Positions 35,735 through 44,858 of a stretch of 64,000 nt of DNA are shown here, in pieces. The DNA lies in NCBI GenBank assembly GCA_038182865.1, contig CP116226.1, forward strand, positions 744,001 to 808,000, written 5' to 3'. Origin of the DNA: Microbacterium enclense. GTDB taxonomy: Bacteria > Actinomycetota > Actinomycetes > Actinomycetales > Microbacteriaceae. The number at the start of each line of letters is the position of its first letter. Position 1 is the first letter of the stretch. The position numbers were made by a program, and so were the translations under genes. Under the pieces are notes generated by a model that had not been told where the DNA came from, did not search any database, and saw only the letters and a program-made list of their open reading frames with translations.

Positions 35735-36636
35735 GCGGTGGCCTTCACGGGACGCACACGACGCGGAGCCCGCAGCTTCGGGTTCACGATCTCGTCGAGC
35801 GCGAAGTTGATCAACGATAGAGCCGCGCCGAGGAGAGCGATCAACAGACCCGGCGGCACGAACCACCACCACGCTCCCGAGCGGAGCGCCGATCCCATCT
35901 GCGCCTCGTAGAGCATGCGACCCCAGGTGTAGTCCGACGAGACGCCGAGCCCGAGGTACGACAGTCCCGCTTCGGCGAGGATCGCCGAGACCACTCCGAA
36001 CACGAACGAGGAGGCGAGGATCGGCAGGAGGTTCGGCAGGATCTCCACCGCGATGATGCGCCACGACTTCTCTCCCGCGACGCGGGCCGCCGAGACGTAG
36101 TCCCGGCTGCGCAGGCTGAGCGTCACCGCCCGCAGCACGCGTGCTCCACCCGCCCAGCTGGTGAACGCGAGGATGAGCGCGACGACCGCGAGGCCGCGAT
36201 CCTCGACGTAGCTGGAGATGACGATGATGAGTGGTAGCCCCGGGATCACCAGCGCGATGTTGGTGATCAGCGAGAAGCCCTCGTCGAGCCAGCGCCCGAG
36301 GTAGGCGCCCACGATGCCGAAGAACGCGGCGAGAACGAGACTCAGGATGCCGACGCTCACACCGATCAGCAGGGAGTTCGTCGTCGAGACGGCCAGCTGG
36401 GCGAAGATGTCCTGGCCCTTCTGCGTCGTGCCGAGCCAGAACTCTCCGCTCGGGGGCGTGATGCCGATCGGGCGGATCAGGAACGGATCACCCACGAAGG
36501 GCGGCGCGATGAGACCGAACGCCACGATCGCGCCGGTGATCGAGAGGCCGGCGACGAGCTTGCCGCCCAGACGACGGCGCCCGCGCCGACGCGGCGAGAG
36601 CTGCGCGATGGTGGCGGTCACGGATTGCGAAGACAT
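35731..36636 (-). CDS. ABC transporter permease (DppC/OppC type)
   Basis: 301 residues with GGAGG five bases before the ATG at 36636. It has the OppC N-terminal domain features (FLIRPIGITPPSGEFWLGTT, QKGQDIFAQLAVSTTNSLLI) and about six membrane segments. The conserved loop SRDYVSAARVAGEKSWRIIA contacts the ATPases. It is the inner-membrane channel half paired with the permease at 36639. Confidence 0.92.
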   Translation of the reverse strand: MSSQSVTATIAQLSPRRRGRRRLGGKLVAGLSITGAIVAFGLIAPPFVGDPFLIRPIGITPPSGEFWLGTTQKGQDIFAQLAVSTTNSLLIGVSVGILSLVLAAFFGIVGAYLGRWLDEGFSLITNIALVIPGLPLIIVISSYVEDRGLAVVALILAFTSWAGGARVLRAVTLSLRSRDYVSAARVAGEKSWRIIAVEILPNLLPILASSFVFGVVSAILAEAGLSYLGLGVSSDYTWGRMLYEAQMGSALRSGAWWWFVPPGLLIALLGAALSLINFALDEIVNPKLRAPRRVRPVKATA

Positions 36637-36638
36637 GG

Positions 36639-37628
36639 CTACCTCCGGACCCGTGTGCGGGGATCGATGACCCCGTACAGCAGATCGACGACGAGATTGG
36701 CGCCGAGGACGGCGAGGGTGATGACGAGGAACAGTCCCTGCATGAGGGCGTAGTCGTTGTTGTTGACCGCCTGGAGCAGCGAGTAGCCGATCCCCGGGTA
36801 CGAGAACACCTGTTCGGTGACCAGCGACCCCGAGACGACGAAGCCCAGCGACAGGGCGAACCCCGCCACCGAAGGGAGCACGGCGTTGCGGGCCGCGTAG
36901 CGCTGACGGATCCGCACGGGCGACAGCCCCTTCGCTTCGGCCGTGGTGATGTAGTCCTCCGAGAGGGTGGCGACCATCATGTTGCGCATGCCGAGCATCC
37001 AGCCGCCGACTGAGCTGATGATGATGGTGACCGCCGGCAGCGTCGCGTGCACGATCGCGCTCGACACGAACGACCACGTCCACCCCGGGGAGGTCGTGTA
37101 GATGTCGTACCCGCCGAACGCGGGGAAGATGCGCCAGACCACGGCGAGCAGGTACACCAGCAGGATCGCCATCCAGAAGTACGGCACCGCCTGGAGCATC
37201 GTCGTGACGGGGATGAAGTTGTCGAGCCACCCCCCGCGCTTCCACCCCGCCAGGGTGCCGAGCGTCACGCCGAAGACGAACGACAGCAGAGTGGACACCC
37301 CCACGAGCACGATCGTCCAGGGCAGGGCCTGCCCGATGACATCCTGCACGGGAGTGGGGAAGCAGGTGATCGAGGGCCCGAAGTCGAACCGCACGACGTT
37401 GCCCAGGTACCCCAGGTACGACTCCCACAGCGATCGGTGGTCGTTCGTGCCGAGCAGGAGTTCCAGACTCTGGCGCGCGCTGGGGCTCACCGGTCCTTTC
37501 TGCGCCAGCTTCGCGAGCATGATGTCGACGGGGTTGCCGGGCAACAGACGCGGGAGGAAGAAGTTCAACGTGAGCGCGGCCCAGAGGGCGATGGCGTAGA
37601 ACGCGAGCTTCTGGCCGTAGTACCTCAC
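36639..37628 (-). CDS. ABC transporter permease (DppB/OppB type)
   Basis: 329 residues from a GTG. The first membrane segment is YYGQKLAFYAIALWAALTLN, followed by RLLPGNPVDIMLAKLAQKG, the OppB hallmark. The cytoplasmic loop EDYITTAEAKGLSPVRIRQR and the ending LLYGVIDPRTRVR are typical. The next gene starts two bases after the stop. Confidence 0.92.
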   Translation of the reverse strand: MRYYGQKLAFYAIALWAALTLNFFLPRLLPGNPVDIMLAKLAQKGPVSPSARQSLELLLGTNDHRSLWESYLGYLGNVVRFDFGPSITCFPTPVQDVIGQALPWTIVLVGVSTLLSFVFGVTLGTLAGWKRGGWLDNFIPVTTMLQAVPYFWMAILLVYLLAVVWRIFPAFGGYDIYTTSPGWTWSFVSSAIVHATLPAVTIIISSVGGWMLGMRNMMVATLSEDYITTAEAKGLSPVRIRQRYAARNAVLPSVAGFALSLGFVVSGSLVTEQVFSYPGIGYSLLQAVNNNDYALMQGLFLVITLAVLGANLVVDLLYGVIDPRTRVRR

Positions 37629-37668
37629 CCGCTCTCACCCCCGCGCCCCGCCCGCGGACGAGACCCGA

Positions 37669-39339
37669 TCACTGCGCGGCCGCCGGCTGGAGACGGGCGG
37701 TGACGACGCCGAGGTTCCAGATCGACCAGGATGCCGGGAACGCGTACAGGTCGTCCTCGGTCGGCCACCCGGTGGCGTTGCGTGTGCTGTAGTACGTCAC
37801 CGTGGGGACGACGAGCACGGGGATGTAGGGCATGGCCTGCGAGATGACGCGCTGGATCTGGAAGTAGGTCGCTTTGCGCTTGTCGGGGTCGAGCTCGACA
37901 CGGGCCGCGGCGACGAGGTCGTCGACCGCCGGGTCGGAGTAGCGCGAGTAGCTCGTGGGCGCCTGCTGGCCCACCGGCGCCGTGGCATCCGTCGTGAAGT
38001 ACGTCGCGTAGATGTAGTACGGGTCGGGGGCCGGGCCCTGGTAGACGCCGTCCATCGTGAACTGGAAATCGCCGGAGAAACGTCGCTCGTTCCACTGCGC
38101 TCCCGGCAGAGCCTCGGGCTGGAGGTCGATACCGGCGGACGCGAGTTGCTGCGAGGCCACCTCGATCGCGGTGACGTAGTCGGTCCACTCCTGCGGCACC
38201 TGCACGGTGACGCTGAGCTTCTGACCGTCCTTGGCGAAGAAGCCGTCGCTTCCGCGTGTCCAACCGGCGCTCGTGAGGAGGCTGGCGGCCTTCTCCACGT
38301 CGGCGTTCGGCGGGGTCTGCACCGTCAGGTCGGGGGCGATGAGATCGGCGTCGCGCTCGGGCAGCAGCAGGGCCGGAGACACCGCGCCGCCGAGGCCCTC
38401 GAAGGCGATGTCGATGATCTCCTGTCGGTCGATCGCCGCGCTGATGGCCAGTCGTACCGCGGGGTCGGTCTGCGGGCCCGAGCATCCGAGGGAGGCCTCG
38501 GCGCACGCGACCCACGTGGTCTGGTTGATGGGGGTGTTGATCTGCTCGAGGTACGGGTCGTTCTCGACCTGCTCGGCGAAGTTGGGGACGAGACCGGTGT
38601 TCCAGTCGAGCTGGCCGTTCGTCATCGCCGTGATCGCGGCGTCGCCGCTCGCGAACGAGACGTAACGGAGGGTTTCGAGCTGGGGCCTGTCGGGCTGCCA
38701 GTAGGACTCGTTCCGCGAGAGCACGTAGCTCTGCGGGGTGAAGCTGGCGAGCGTGAAGGGGCCGGTGCCGACGGGCTGGTCGTTGACGAAGTTGACGACG
38801 TCGTCGAACCCGCTCCACAGGTGCTCGGGCACGATGGCCGTGCGGCCGATCAGCTCCGGGCCGATGGGCAGGGAGGGCTCGGGGAAGGTCACGGTGACGG
38901 TGTCGTCGTCGACCGCCGCAGCCTCTCCGGCGTAGCCGATCGTGTTGATCTCAGGGGTCTGAGCCAGCAGGTCGTAGGTGAAGACGACGTCGTCGGCGGT
39001 GAACGCCTCACCGTCGCTCCACGTGACGTCCGGGCGCAGCTCGATGGTCAGCTGGGTCGCGTCGTCGTTCCACGAGAACTCCGTGCCCAGCATCGGCTCC
39101 GGGTCGCCCGCCGAGATCGTGTTGTAGAAGAACAGGGGCTCGTAGATCGCTCCGAGGGTGGGTTGCAGCACGTTGGGCGAGAACGGGTTGAAGTTCTTCG
39201 TGATGTCGCCCAGCGAACCGGTGGCGATCGAGATGCCCTTCTCGTCGCCCCCGGGTGACACGCACCCGCTGAGGGCGATGGCGGTCGCACCGAGGGCAGC
39301 GACGAGGGCCAGACCTCGCCGAGAGCTACGCAGGATCAT
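37669..39339 (-). CDS. ABC transporter substrate-binding lipoprotein, family 5 (DppA/OppA type)
   Basis: 556 residues with AGAGGA seven bases upstream. The signal peptide ends in lipobox LSGC (ALSGC, then VSPGG). Family-5 landmarks are AIYEPLFFYNTISAGDPEPM, TIELRPDVTWSDGEAFTADD, and RLAISAAIDRQEIID. It is the first gene of the importer operon. Boxes G and H lie upstream in the divergent region shared with the secreted glycosidase. Relatives bind peptides, cello- or other oligosaccharides; context favours an oligosaccharide released by that enzyme. Confidence 0.92.
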   Translation of the reverse strand: MILRSSRRGLALVAALGATAIALSGCVSPGGDEKGISIATGSLGDITKNFNPFSPNVLQPTLGAIYEPLFFYNTISAGDPEPMLGTEFSWNDDATQLTIELRPDVTWSDGEAFTADDVVFTYDLLAQTPEINTIGYAGEAAAVDDDTVTVTFPEPSLPIGPELIGRTAIVPEHLWSGFDDVVNFVNDQPVGTGPFTLASFTPQSYVLSRNESYWQPDRPQLETLRYVSFASGDAAITAMTNGQLDWNTGLVPNFAEQVENDPYLEQINTPINQTTWVACAEASLGCSGPQTDPAVRLAISAAIDRQEIIDIAFEGLGGAVSPALLLPERDADLIAPDLTVQTPPNADVEKAASLLTSAGWTRGSDGFFAKDGQKLSVTVQVPQEWTDYVTAIEVASQQLASAGIDLQPEALPGAQWNERRFSGDFQFTMDGVYQGPAPDPYYIYATYFTTDATAPVGQQAPTSYSRYSDPAVDDLVAAARVELDPDKRKATYFQIQRVISQAMPYIPVLVVPTVTYYSTRNATGWPTEDDLYAFPASWSIWNLGVVTARLQPAAAQ

Positions 39340-39430
39340 CGTCGTTCCTCTCCCGGCACTTCACCGTGCCGGACCGTCTTCCCCACCGTCTGGCGAGGTT
39401 TAAGTAAAGTAACTGAAATTAGTGGTTCTT

Positions 39431-39445
39431 GGTAGCCCAACTACA
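39431..39445. promoter_or_regulatory. Operator box G
   Basis: GGTAGCCCAACTACA keeps GTAG-N4-ACTAC. It lies 92 bases upstream of the importer's binding-protein gene, in an AT-richer stretch (39398-39450) that probably holds the leftward promoter. Confidence 0.75.
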
Positions 39446-39536
39446 GAACATTCCGACGGATGACCGCAAGAAGCCCGCCGTTCCGCCTCTTGCGCCGAGG
39501 AGGAACGCCACATAATGTCACTCACGTCACCCCCGG

Positions 39537-39551
39537 CGTAGCTTCACTACC
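39537..39551. promoter_or_regulatory. Operator box H
   Basis: CGTAGCTTCACTACC keeps GTAG-N4-ACTAC and lies 56 bases upstream of the secreted glycosidase ATG, about the same distance as box C from its gene. A -10-like CATAAT at 39511-39516 lies just upstream, so the box would be downstream of that promoter. Confidence 0.7.
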
Positions 39552-39606
39552 GATTCGTCCCTCGAATCCCCCGCGACGCCTCCCATCACCGGCGATAGGA
39601 GAACTC

Positions 39607-42495
39607 ATGAGACGACGGCGCACCGCCCTCGCCCTGACCGCGACGACGAGCGTCGTCGCCGCCGCCCTGCTCGTTCCCACGGCGGCCTCCGCGGCCGACG
39701 AGCAGCGCACCGTCACCGTCCACCTCGACCAGACCGTGCAGGAGGACTACCTCGGCGTGGGCGTCAACGTCATCCCCTGGAGCCTGCTCGAGGGCACGAC
39801 GAAGTACGGCTACGACGACGCCGATTGGGAGGTCGACGTCGAGCGCATCCACACCCTGCAGCCGAAGGTCGCCCGTATCTGGTTCCAGATCGACTGGATG
39901 GAACTCGAAAAGGGACAGTACGACTTCGAGAGCCCCGAGATGCTCGCGTTCTACCGCTACCTCGACGCGTTCCGCGACGCGGGCACCGAGGTCGAGCTGA
40001 ACTTCGGGTGGAAGGTCGGCGCGCGCGTCCACGACTGGTTCACGATCCCCGGTGCCCCCGACCCCTACATCTCCGCGCCGGCCGACCTGCCCGCGTACGG
40101 CGCTTCGGCATCGGCCCTGCTGAAGAACCTCTTCGATCGCGGCTACGACAACGTCGACCACCTCACGTTTTACAACGAGCCGAACGGGAGCTGGGACTTC
40201 TGGGCCCCCGGTGACGAGAAGGCCTACTACGCCGACATGGCTCGCGCGGTGAGCGACCGCCTGACCGCCGACGGCCTGCGCGACGACGTGCAGATCTGGG
40301 GCCCCGAAGAGGTCAACGCCGTCGCCTGGACGCAGTACATGGCCGAGAACGCGGGCGACGTGTTCGATCAGTACTCGTTCCACCTGTACGGCGAGTCGTA
40401 CGACGCGATGGGGGATGCCATCGCCCAGCGCCGAGCCGTCATCGGCGATGCTCCGCTGAACCTCTCCGAGATGGGCTGGACCAACCCGGGCACGAGCGTC
40501 TGGGAGACCGGCTACGCGAACTACATCATCCGCAGCGCCAACGACGGCGTGCACTCCAACCTCATCTGGCAGCTCAACGGTGTCATGACCGGAGACCCGG
40601 CGGGCGACACGAACGGCTCGTACAACCTGTGGGACTCGCTCATCCTGGGTCTGGAACCCACGGCGGCGTTCTCGGAGGCCGGCCCGCTCATGCGCTACGT
40701 GCCCACGCACAGCACGGTGCTCGGTACCGAGGTCTCGGATGACGACGTCCGCGCGACCGCCTTCCGCGCGCCGGACGGCGAGCTGACCGTGCTCGTGGAG
40801 ACGCAGTCGGGCTCCGCGAAAGACGTGCGCGTGCAGTTCGAAGGGGGGAACGCCACCGACGCCTTCACCCGCATCGCTTATACGGACGCGATCGCCCAGC
40901 CCGGTGAGAACGCCCTGTTGCCGGCATCGAGCGGAACGCTGACCCCGGATGCCAACTCCTTCACCGACACCGAGATCGGCGACGAGCACACCTACGCGAT
41001 CTACACCACGGCCCCCGCGGCCACACAAGTGGAGATGACGCCCGTCCGCACGGCCGTCGCCGGAGGAGGCCAGGTGCAGCTCGGCGCGAACGTCATCGAC
41101 GGCACCGGCACGCCGACCTGGTCGGTCGTCGGCACCGACAACGGCAGCATCGACGCCAATGGCCTGTTCACGGCCCCGTCGGTGACCACCGAGCGCACTG
41201 TCGCGGTGCGGGCGACCCTCCCGAACGGCGAATACGGCGTCGCCCAGGTCGAGGTCACCCCGGCCAGCACGCCCGGCGTGACGGACGCCCCGGTGTTCAG
41301 CCTGGAACGCGGCGTCTACCCGTCGATCGAAGCCGTGACCATCACGAGCGCCACCCCCGACGCGCAGATCTTCTACACGACCGACGGCAGCGAGCCCACG
41401 GCATCCTCCACCCCGTACACCGGGCAGATCTTCCTGGAGGCGCTCAAGACGACGTACCTGCGTGCCGTCGCGATCGCTCCCGGCGCGGACGCGTCGGGCG
41501 TGACCTCCCGCCTCTACAAAGTGAGCGACGTGCAGAACGCCCCCGACGGATACACGTTCTGCCAGTACGCCGACGGCGGGGAGTGCGCCTTCGAGGGCGA
41601 GGCGAACGTCGCCTTCGGCTCGGACGGGCAGTTCGTGTTCGGCACCTTCACCGACGGCGTGGACTGCGCGGTCGCGTCGTTCGGCTCCGACCCGAACCCG
41701 GGCGGCGACAACCGCTGCTTCGTCAACCCGGACGTGTCGGAGGAGCCGCCGCTGGTGAGCATCCTCAACGCCGGGTTCGAGCGTCCCGCCACCGGGGGGA
41801 CGGCCAACGGCCCGATGGTGAACGGCTGGACGTTCAGCGCCCGCGCCGGCATCCAGCACAACAACAGCGTGTTCGTTCCGGCCTCACCCGCCCCGCAGGG
41901 CGAGCGGACGGCGTACCTGAAGAGCGACTCGGGGCTCGCCAGCCGCATCGACCAGACGGTCGTCTTCCCGGCGGGGACCTTCGCGATCACGTTCGCCGCG
42001 GCCAACCGTGTCGGCTACGGCGGCCAGCAGGAGTTCGACGTGCAGGTCGACGGGGAGACGCTCGGGCACTACATCCCCGTCGGGGGCACGTATCAGTACT
42101 ACGAGACGGCACCGTTCACGGTGACGCAGGGCGAGCACACCATCTCGTTCGTGGCGACCACCACCGAGGGCGACAACACGGGGTTCGTCGACGATGTCCG
42201 CGTGGTCGCCGCCGGCGACGTCGACACCACGGCCCCGACGGTCACGGTGAAGCAGGGGGCGGAGTTCACCCAGGGCACTGCCGAGGCCTACGACAAGGTG
42301 AGCTTCAAGCTCTACGACGCCGGCAAGATCGACCGCGCGGTCATCAACGGGGTCGTGAAGGACCTCGTCGACAACACCTGGTCCGACGTGAACTTCGTCG
42401 CTCCCGGGGTGTTCGGAGCCGTGTCGGGCGAGAACACGCTCGTCGTCTACGACGTGGCGGGCAACGCCACGACGGTGCCTTTCACTCTGCGCTGA
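39607..42495 (+). CDS. Secreted multi-domain glycoside hydrolase (clan GH-A)
   Basis: 962 residues; AGGAG lies six bases before the ATG. A signal peptide (MRRRRTALALTATTSVVAAA) ends in TAASAAD. The barrel (about 35-380) has the acid/base Glu in HLTFYNEPNGSWDFW (about 190) and the nucleophile Glu in LNLSEMGWTNPG (about 287), a GH5/GH39/GH30-like arrangement. Then come a beta domain, an Ig-like module, a chitobiase C-terminal-like module with FYTTDGSEPTASSTPYTGQI (about 580-630), a Cys-containing module, a lectin-like NAGFERP...NGWTF domain (about 720-870) and a final Ig-like module. There is no sortase or lipid anchor. It probably attacks a polymer outside the cell and feeds the Dpp-type importer. 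Family and substrate need a search. Confidence 0.82.
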   Translation: MRRRRTALALTATTSVVAAALLVPTAASAADEQRTVTVHLDQTVQEDYLGVGVNVIPWSLLEGTTKYGYDDADWEVDVERIHTLQPKVARIWFQIDWMELEKGQYDFESPEMLAFYRYLDAFRDAGTEVELNFGWKVGARVHDWFTIPGAPDPYISAPADLPAYGASASALLKNLFDRGYDNVDHLTFYNEPNGSWDFWAPGDEKAYYADMARAVSDRLTADGLRDDVQIWGPEEVNAVAWTQYMAENAGDVFDQYSFHLYGESYDAMGDAIAQRRAVIGDAPLNLSEMGWTNPGTSVWETGYANYIIRSANDGVHSNLIWQLNGVMTGDPAGDTNGSYNLWDSLILGLEPTAAFSEAGPLMRYVPTHSTVLGTEVSDDDVRATAFRAPDGELTVLVETQSGSAKDVRVQFEGGNATDAFTRIAYTDAIAQPGENALLPASSGTLTPDANSFTDTEIGDEHTYAIYTTAPAATQVEMTPVRTAVAGGGQVQLGANVIDGTGTPTWSVVGTDNGSIDANGLFTAPSVTTERTVAVRATLPNGEYGVAQVEVTPASTPGVTDAPVFSLERGVYPSIEAVTITSATPDAQIFYTTDGSEPTASSTPYTGQIFLEALKTTYLRAVAIAPGADASGVTSRLYKVSDVQNAPDGYTFCQYADGGECAFEGEANVAFGSDGQFVFGTFTDGVDCAVASFGSDPNPGGDNRCFVNPDVSEEPPLVSILNAGFERPATGGTANGPMVNGWTFSARAGIQHNNSVFVPASPAPQGERTAYLKSDSGLASRIDQTVVFPAGTFAITFAAANRVGYGGQQEFDVQVDGETLGHYIPVGGTYQYYETAPFTVTQGEHTISFVATTTEGDNTGFVDDVRVVAAGDVDTTAPTVTVKQGAEFTQGTAEAYDKVSFKLYDAGKIDRAVINGVVKDLVDNTWSDVNFVAPGVFGAVSGENTLVVYDVAGNATTVPFTLR

Positions 42496-42503
42496 TGCTC
42501 GTC

Positions 42504-42539
42504 GCGGGCCCGTCCCCCTCCGGGGTGGGGCGGGCCCGC
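42504..42539 (+). terminator. Hairpin terminator after the secreted glycosidase gene
   Basis: GCGGGCCCG plus CCCC pairs with GGGG plus CGGGCCCGC, with a single-base bulge, starting nine bases after the stop. The stem is very GC-rich, without a U-tract. Confidence 0.7.
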
Positions 42540-42615
42540 TCGCGTGTCGGTGTGGGTCGTTGCGATGGGGAGCTGCCGCGGAGAGCTTCGGGCGCGCACG
42601 CCGGCCGCCGTCACG

Positions 42616-42686
42616 AGAACAGGCGATCTGCCCGGAACAGGGGAATCCTCACGGATTCGTCCTGTTCTCGGCAGATCGCCTGTTCT
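42616..42686. repeat. Dispersed palindromic element, AGAACAGG family, copy 2
   Basis: Arms 42616-42641 and 42661-42686 match as reverse complements at 24 of 26 positions, starting AGAACAGGCGATCTGCC. The loop contains its own hairpin GAATCC-TCAC-GGATTC, so nearly the whole 71 bases can fold as one rod. It has the same outer AGAACAGG and inner GAACAGG spacing as the element at 8465, but different middle bases. It lies between the ends of two convergent genes. Confidence 0.8.
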
Positions 42687-42713
42687 GGTGCCCCGCGCCG
42701 GGCAGGGTGTGAA

Positions 42714-42755
42714 GCGCGCGAGCGGCGGTCCCCCACGGCCGCCGCCCGCGCGCGC
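42714..42755 (-). terminator. GC-rich hairpin after the acyl-CoA oxidase-like gene
   Basis: GCGCGC and GGCGG on the left pair with CCGCC and GCGCGC on the right, with mismatched bases between. It directly abuts the stop codon of the leftward gene. The irregular stem makes this a modest call. Confidence 0.45.
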
Positions 42756-44858
42756 CTACTTCGCCGGCTTCTTCTCCGGCACAGGCGCGTTGCCCGAGGC
42801 GCGCAGTTCGGCGTAGTACGCCGCGGCCTCATTCTGACGGTCGTCTTCGACGCCGCTGGCGATCGAGGCGCGCACGTGCTCGGGCCCGTAGCCGAAGGCA
42901 TCCACGAGGTCCTGCGCGTGCGGGCGAAGGCGCGCGCACAGGCGATCGATGTAGCTCGACACGGCAGCGGCACGCTGGGTCGACAGGCGCCCGTGGATCA
43001 GGTGCCACGCGAGGTGCTTCTCGATGAGCTGCAGCCCGAAGAGGTCTCGCAGCCACGTGACGACCTGCCGGGTGCCGGGGTCGGTGAGGCGCGCGAGCGC
43101 GTCGGTGAACGCCTCCCACTGCAGCAGCTCGCCGTGAGCGCGAGCCGCTTCGATCAGCTCGGCCTGGTTCTCGTTGAAGAGCGCGGCCGCATCTTCGCGG
43201 GAGAGCTTGGATGCCGGGCGCAAGCGCCCCGCGATGTCGGCGATCATCTGCTGCACGCGACCCGCCAGCAGCTCGTGCTGCTGCTCGGCGCGGAGACCCC
43301 TCTCGACCGAGCGGGCCGTGGACCCGAGGTCGGTCACGGCCTGGCCGAGTTGACGGAGACCTGCACCGTGGAAGAGCTTTCCGGCGGTCTGCCCGACCGC
43401 GAAGGCGGCGAGCTGCTTGGCATCCTTGCCCTTGAACTGACGGGCGTAATCGGCGAGCAGGCGCTTGCCGACGAGCTGCAGCAGGATGTTGTTGTCGCCC
43501 TCGAAGGTCACGAAGATGTCGAGGTCGGCGCGCAGGCCCACGAGGCGGTTCTCGAAGAGGAAGCCTTGCCCACCGCACGCCTCGCGCGCTTCCTGGAGCG
43601 TGTCGAGGGCGTGCCAGGTCGACAGCGGCTTGAGCGCTGCGGCGAGCGTCTCGAGGTCTTCGCGGTCGGCGTCGGTGTCGAGCGCGCCGCTGAAGACGCC
43701 GTCGAACTTCTGCAGGAACTCGTCGTGCGCGAAGATCTCGGCGTACGTCGTCGCCAGGCGCGGAAGCAGGCGGCGCTGGTGCTTGCCGTAGTCGAGCAGC
43801 GTGACCTCGGGGGTTCCGCTGCCCGAGTCGAACTGGCGGCGCTGGTTGCCGTAGGTGATCGCGATGATCAGGCCGATGGCCGAGGCCCAGGCGGCGGCGC
43901 CGTCGAGCGAGACGCGGCCCTGCACGAGGGTGCCGAGCATCGTGAAGAAGCGCCGGCCGGGGCTCGCGATGTCGCTCGAGTACGTTCCGTCGGCGGCGAC
44001 GTCGCCGTAGCGGTTGAGCAGGTTGGTGCGCGGGACGCGGACGTGGTCGAAGTGCAGGCGACCGTTGTCGATGCCGTTCAGGCCTCCCTTGAGACCGTCG
44101 TCTTCGCCGCCGATGCCGGGGAGGAAGGAGCCCTCGTCGTCGCGCAGGGGCACGTAGAAGCAGTGCACGCCGTGGTTGACGCCGTTGGTGATGAGCTGCG
44201 CGAACACCGTCGCCGCCTTGCCGTGCAGCGCCGCGTTGCCGAGGTAGTCCTTCCACGCGCCCCGGAAGGGCGTGTGGATGACGAACTCCTCGGTCTCGGG
44301 GTCATAGGTGGCCGTGGTGCCGATGGCGGCGACGTCGGAGCCGTGGCCGGTCTCGGTCATCGCGAACGCGCCGGGGATCTCGAGGCTCATGATGCCGGGC
44401 AGCCACTTCTCGTGGTGCTCGGCGGTGCCCAGCTGCAGGACGGCGGAGCCGAACAGACCCCACTGCACGCCCGACTTGATCTGGAGGCTCGGGTCGGCGG
44501 CGACGAGCTCCTCGAAGCCGGCGATGTTGGCGCCGTTGTTCTCTTCACCGCCGAAGCGCTTCGGGAAAGCGCGGTGCACGGCCTTGTTCTGCACGAGCAG
44601 GTGCAGCTGGCTCAGCGTGCGCTCGCGATGGGCGTCCATCCCCAGGCTGTCGTCGCGCCACAGGGCGGGGTCTTTGAGCATCTCGCGTGCCTGGCGGCGC
44701 GTGTCGCCCCAGGTTCCGAGCAGCAGGTCGGTGACCCGGTCGATGTCGATACGCGCCTCGGAGGCCTCCGCCGCGGAGTGCGGGGCGGCGGGTGCACCTC
44801 CGACAGGCGTGCGCGTGCTCGTGGCGGGCGTGGTGGGACGGACGGCGGCGTCGGTCAT
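42756..44858 (-). CDS. Acyl-CoA oxidase/dehydrogenase family flavoprotein
   Basis: 700 residues, the length of acyl-CoA oxidases rather than typical dehydrogenases (about 380). AAAGGTG lies six bases before the ATG. FAMTETGHGSDVAAIGTTA (about residue 165), FYVPLRDDEG, GRVSLDGAAAWASAIGL, and EACGGQGFLFENRL followed by FVTFEGDNNILLQLVGKRLL (about 430-460) are the FAD and acyl-CoA site motifs. The C-terminal about 220 residues are the second helical domain. Expected reaction: alpha,beta-dehydrogenation of acyl-CoA. Whether oxygen is the acceptor is not certain. No other beta-oxidation genes are adjacent. Confidence 0.88.
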   Translation of the reverse strand: MTDAAVRPTTPATSTRTPVGGAPAAPHSAAEASEARIDIDRVTDLLLGTWGDTRRQAREMLKDPALWRDDSLGMDAHRERTLSQLHLLVQNKAVHRAFPKRFGGEENNGANIAGFEELVAADPSLQIKSGVQWGLFGSAVLQLGTAEHHEKWLPGIMSLEIPGAFAMTETGHGSDVAAIGTTATYDPETEEFVIHTPFRGAWKDYLGNAALHGKAATVFAQLITNGVNHGVHCFYVPLRDDEGSFLPGIGGEDDGLKGGLNGIDNGRLHFDHVRVPRTNLLNRYGDVAADGTYSSDIASPGRRFFTMLGTLVQGRVSLDGAAAWASAIGLIIAITYGNQRRQFDSGSGTPEVTLLDYGKHQRRLLPRLATTYAEIFAHDEFLQKFDGVFSGALDTDADREDLETLAAALKPLSTWHALDTLQEAREACGGQGFLFENRLVGLRADLDIFVTFEGDNNILLQLVGKRLLADYARQFKGKDAKQLAAFAVGQTAGKLFHGAGLRQLGQAVTDLGSTARSVERGLRAEQQHELLAGRVQQMIADIAGRLRPASKLSREDAAALFNENQAELIEAARAHGELLQWEAFTDALARLTDPGTRQVVTWLRDLFGLQLIEKHLAWHLIHGRLSTQRAAAVSSYIDRLCARLRPHAQDLVDAFGYGPEHVRASIASGVEDDRQNEAAAYYAELRASGNAPVPEKKPAK

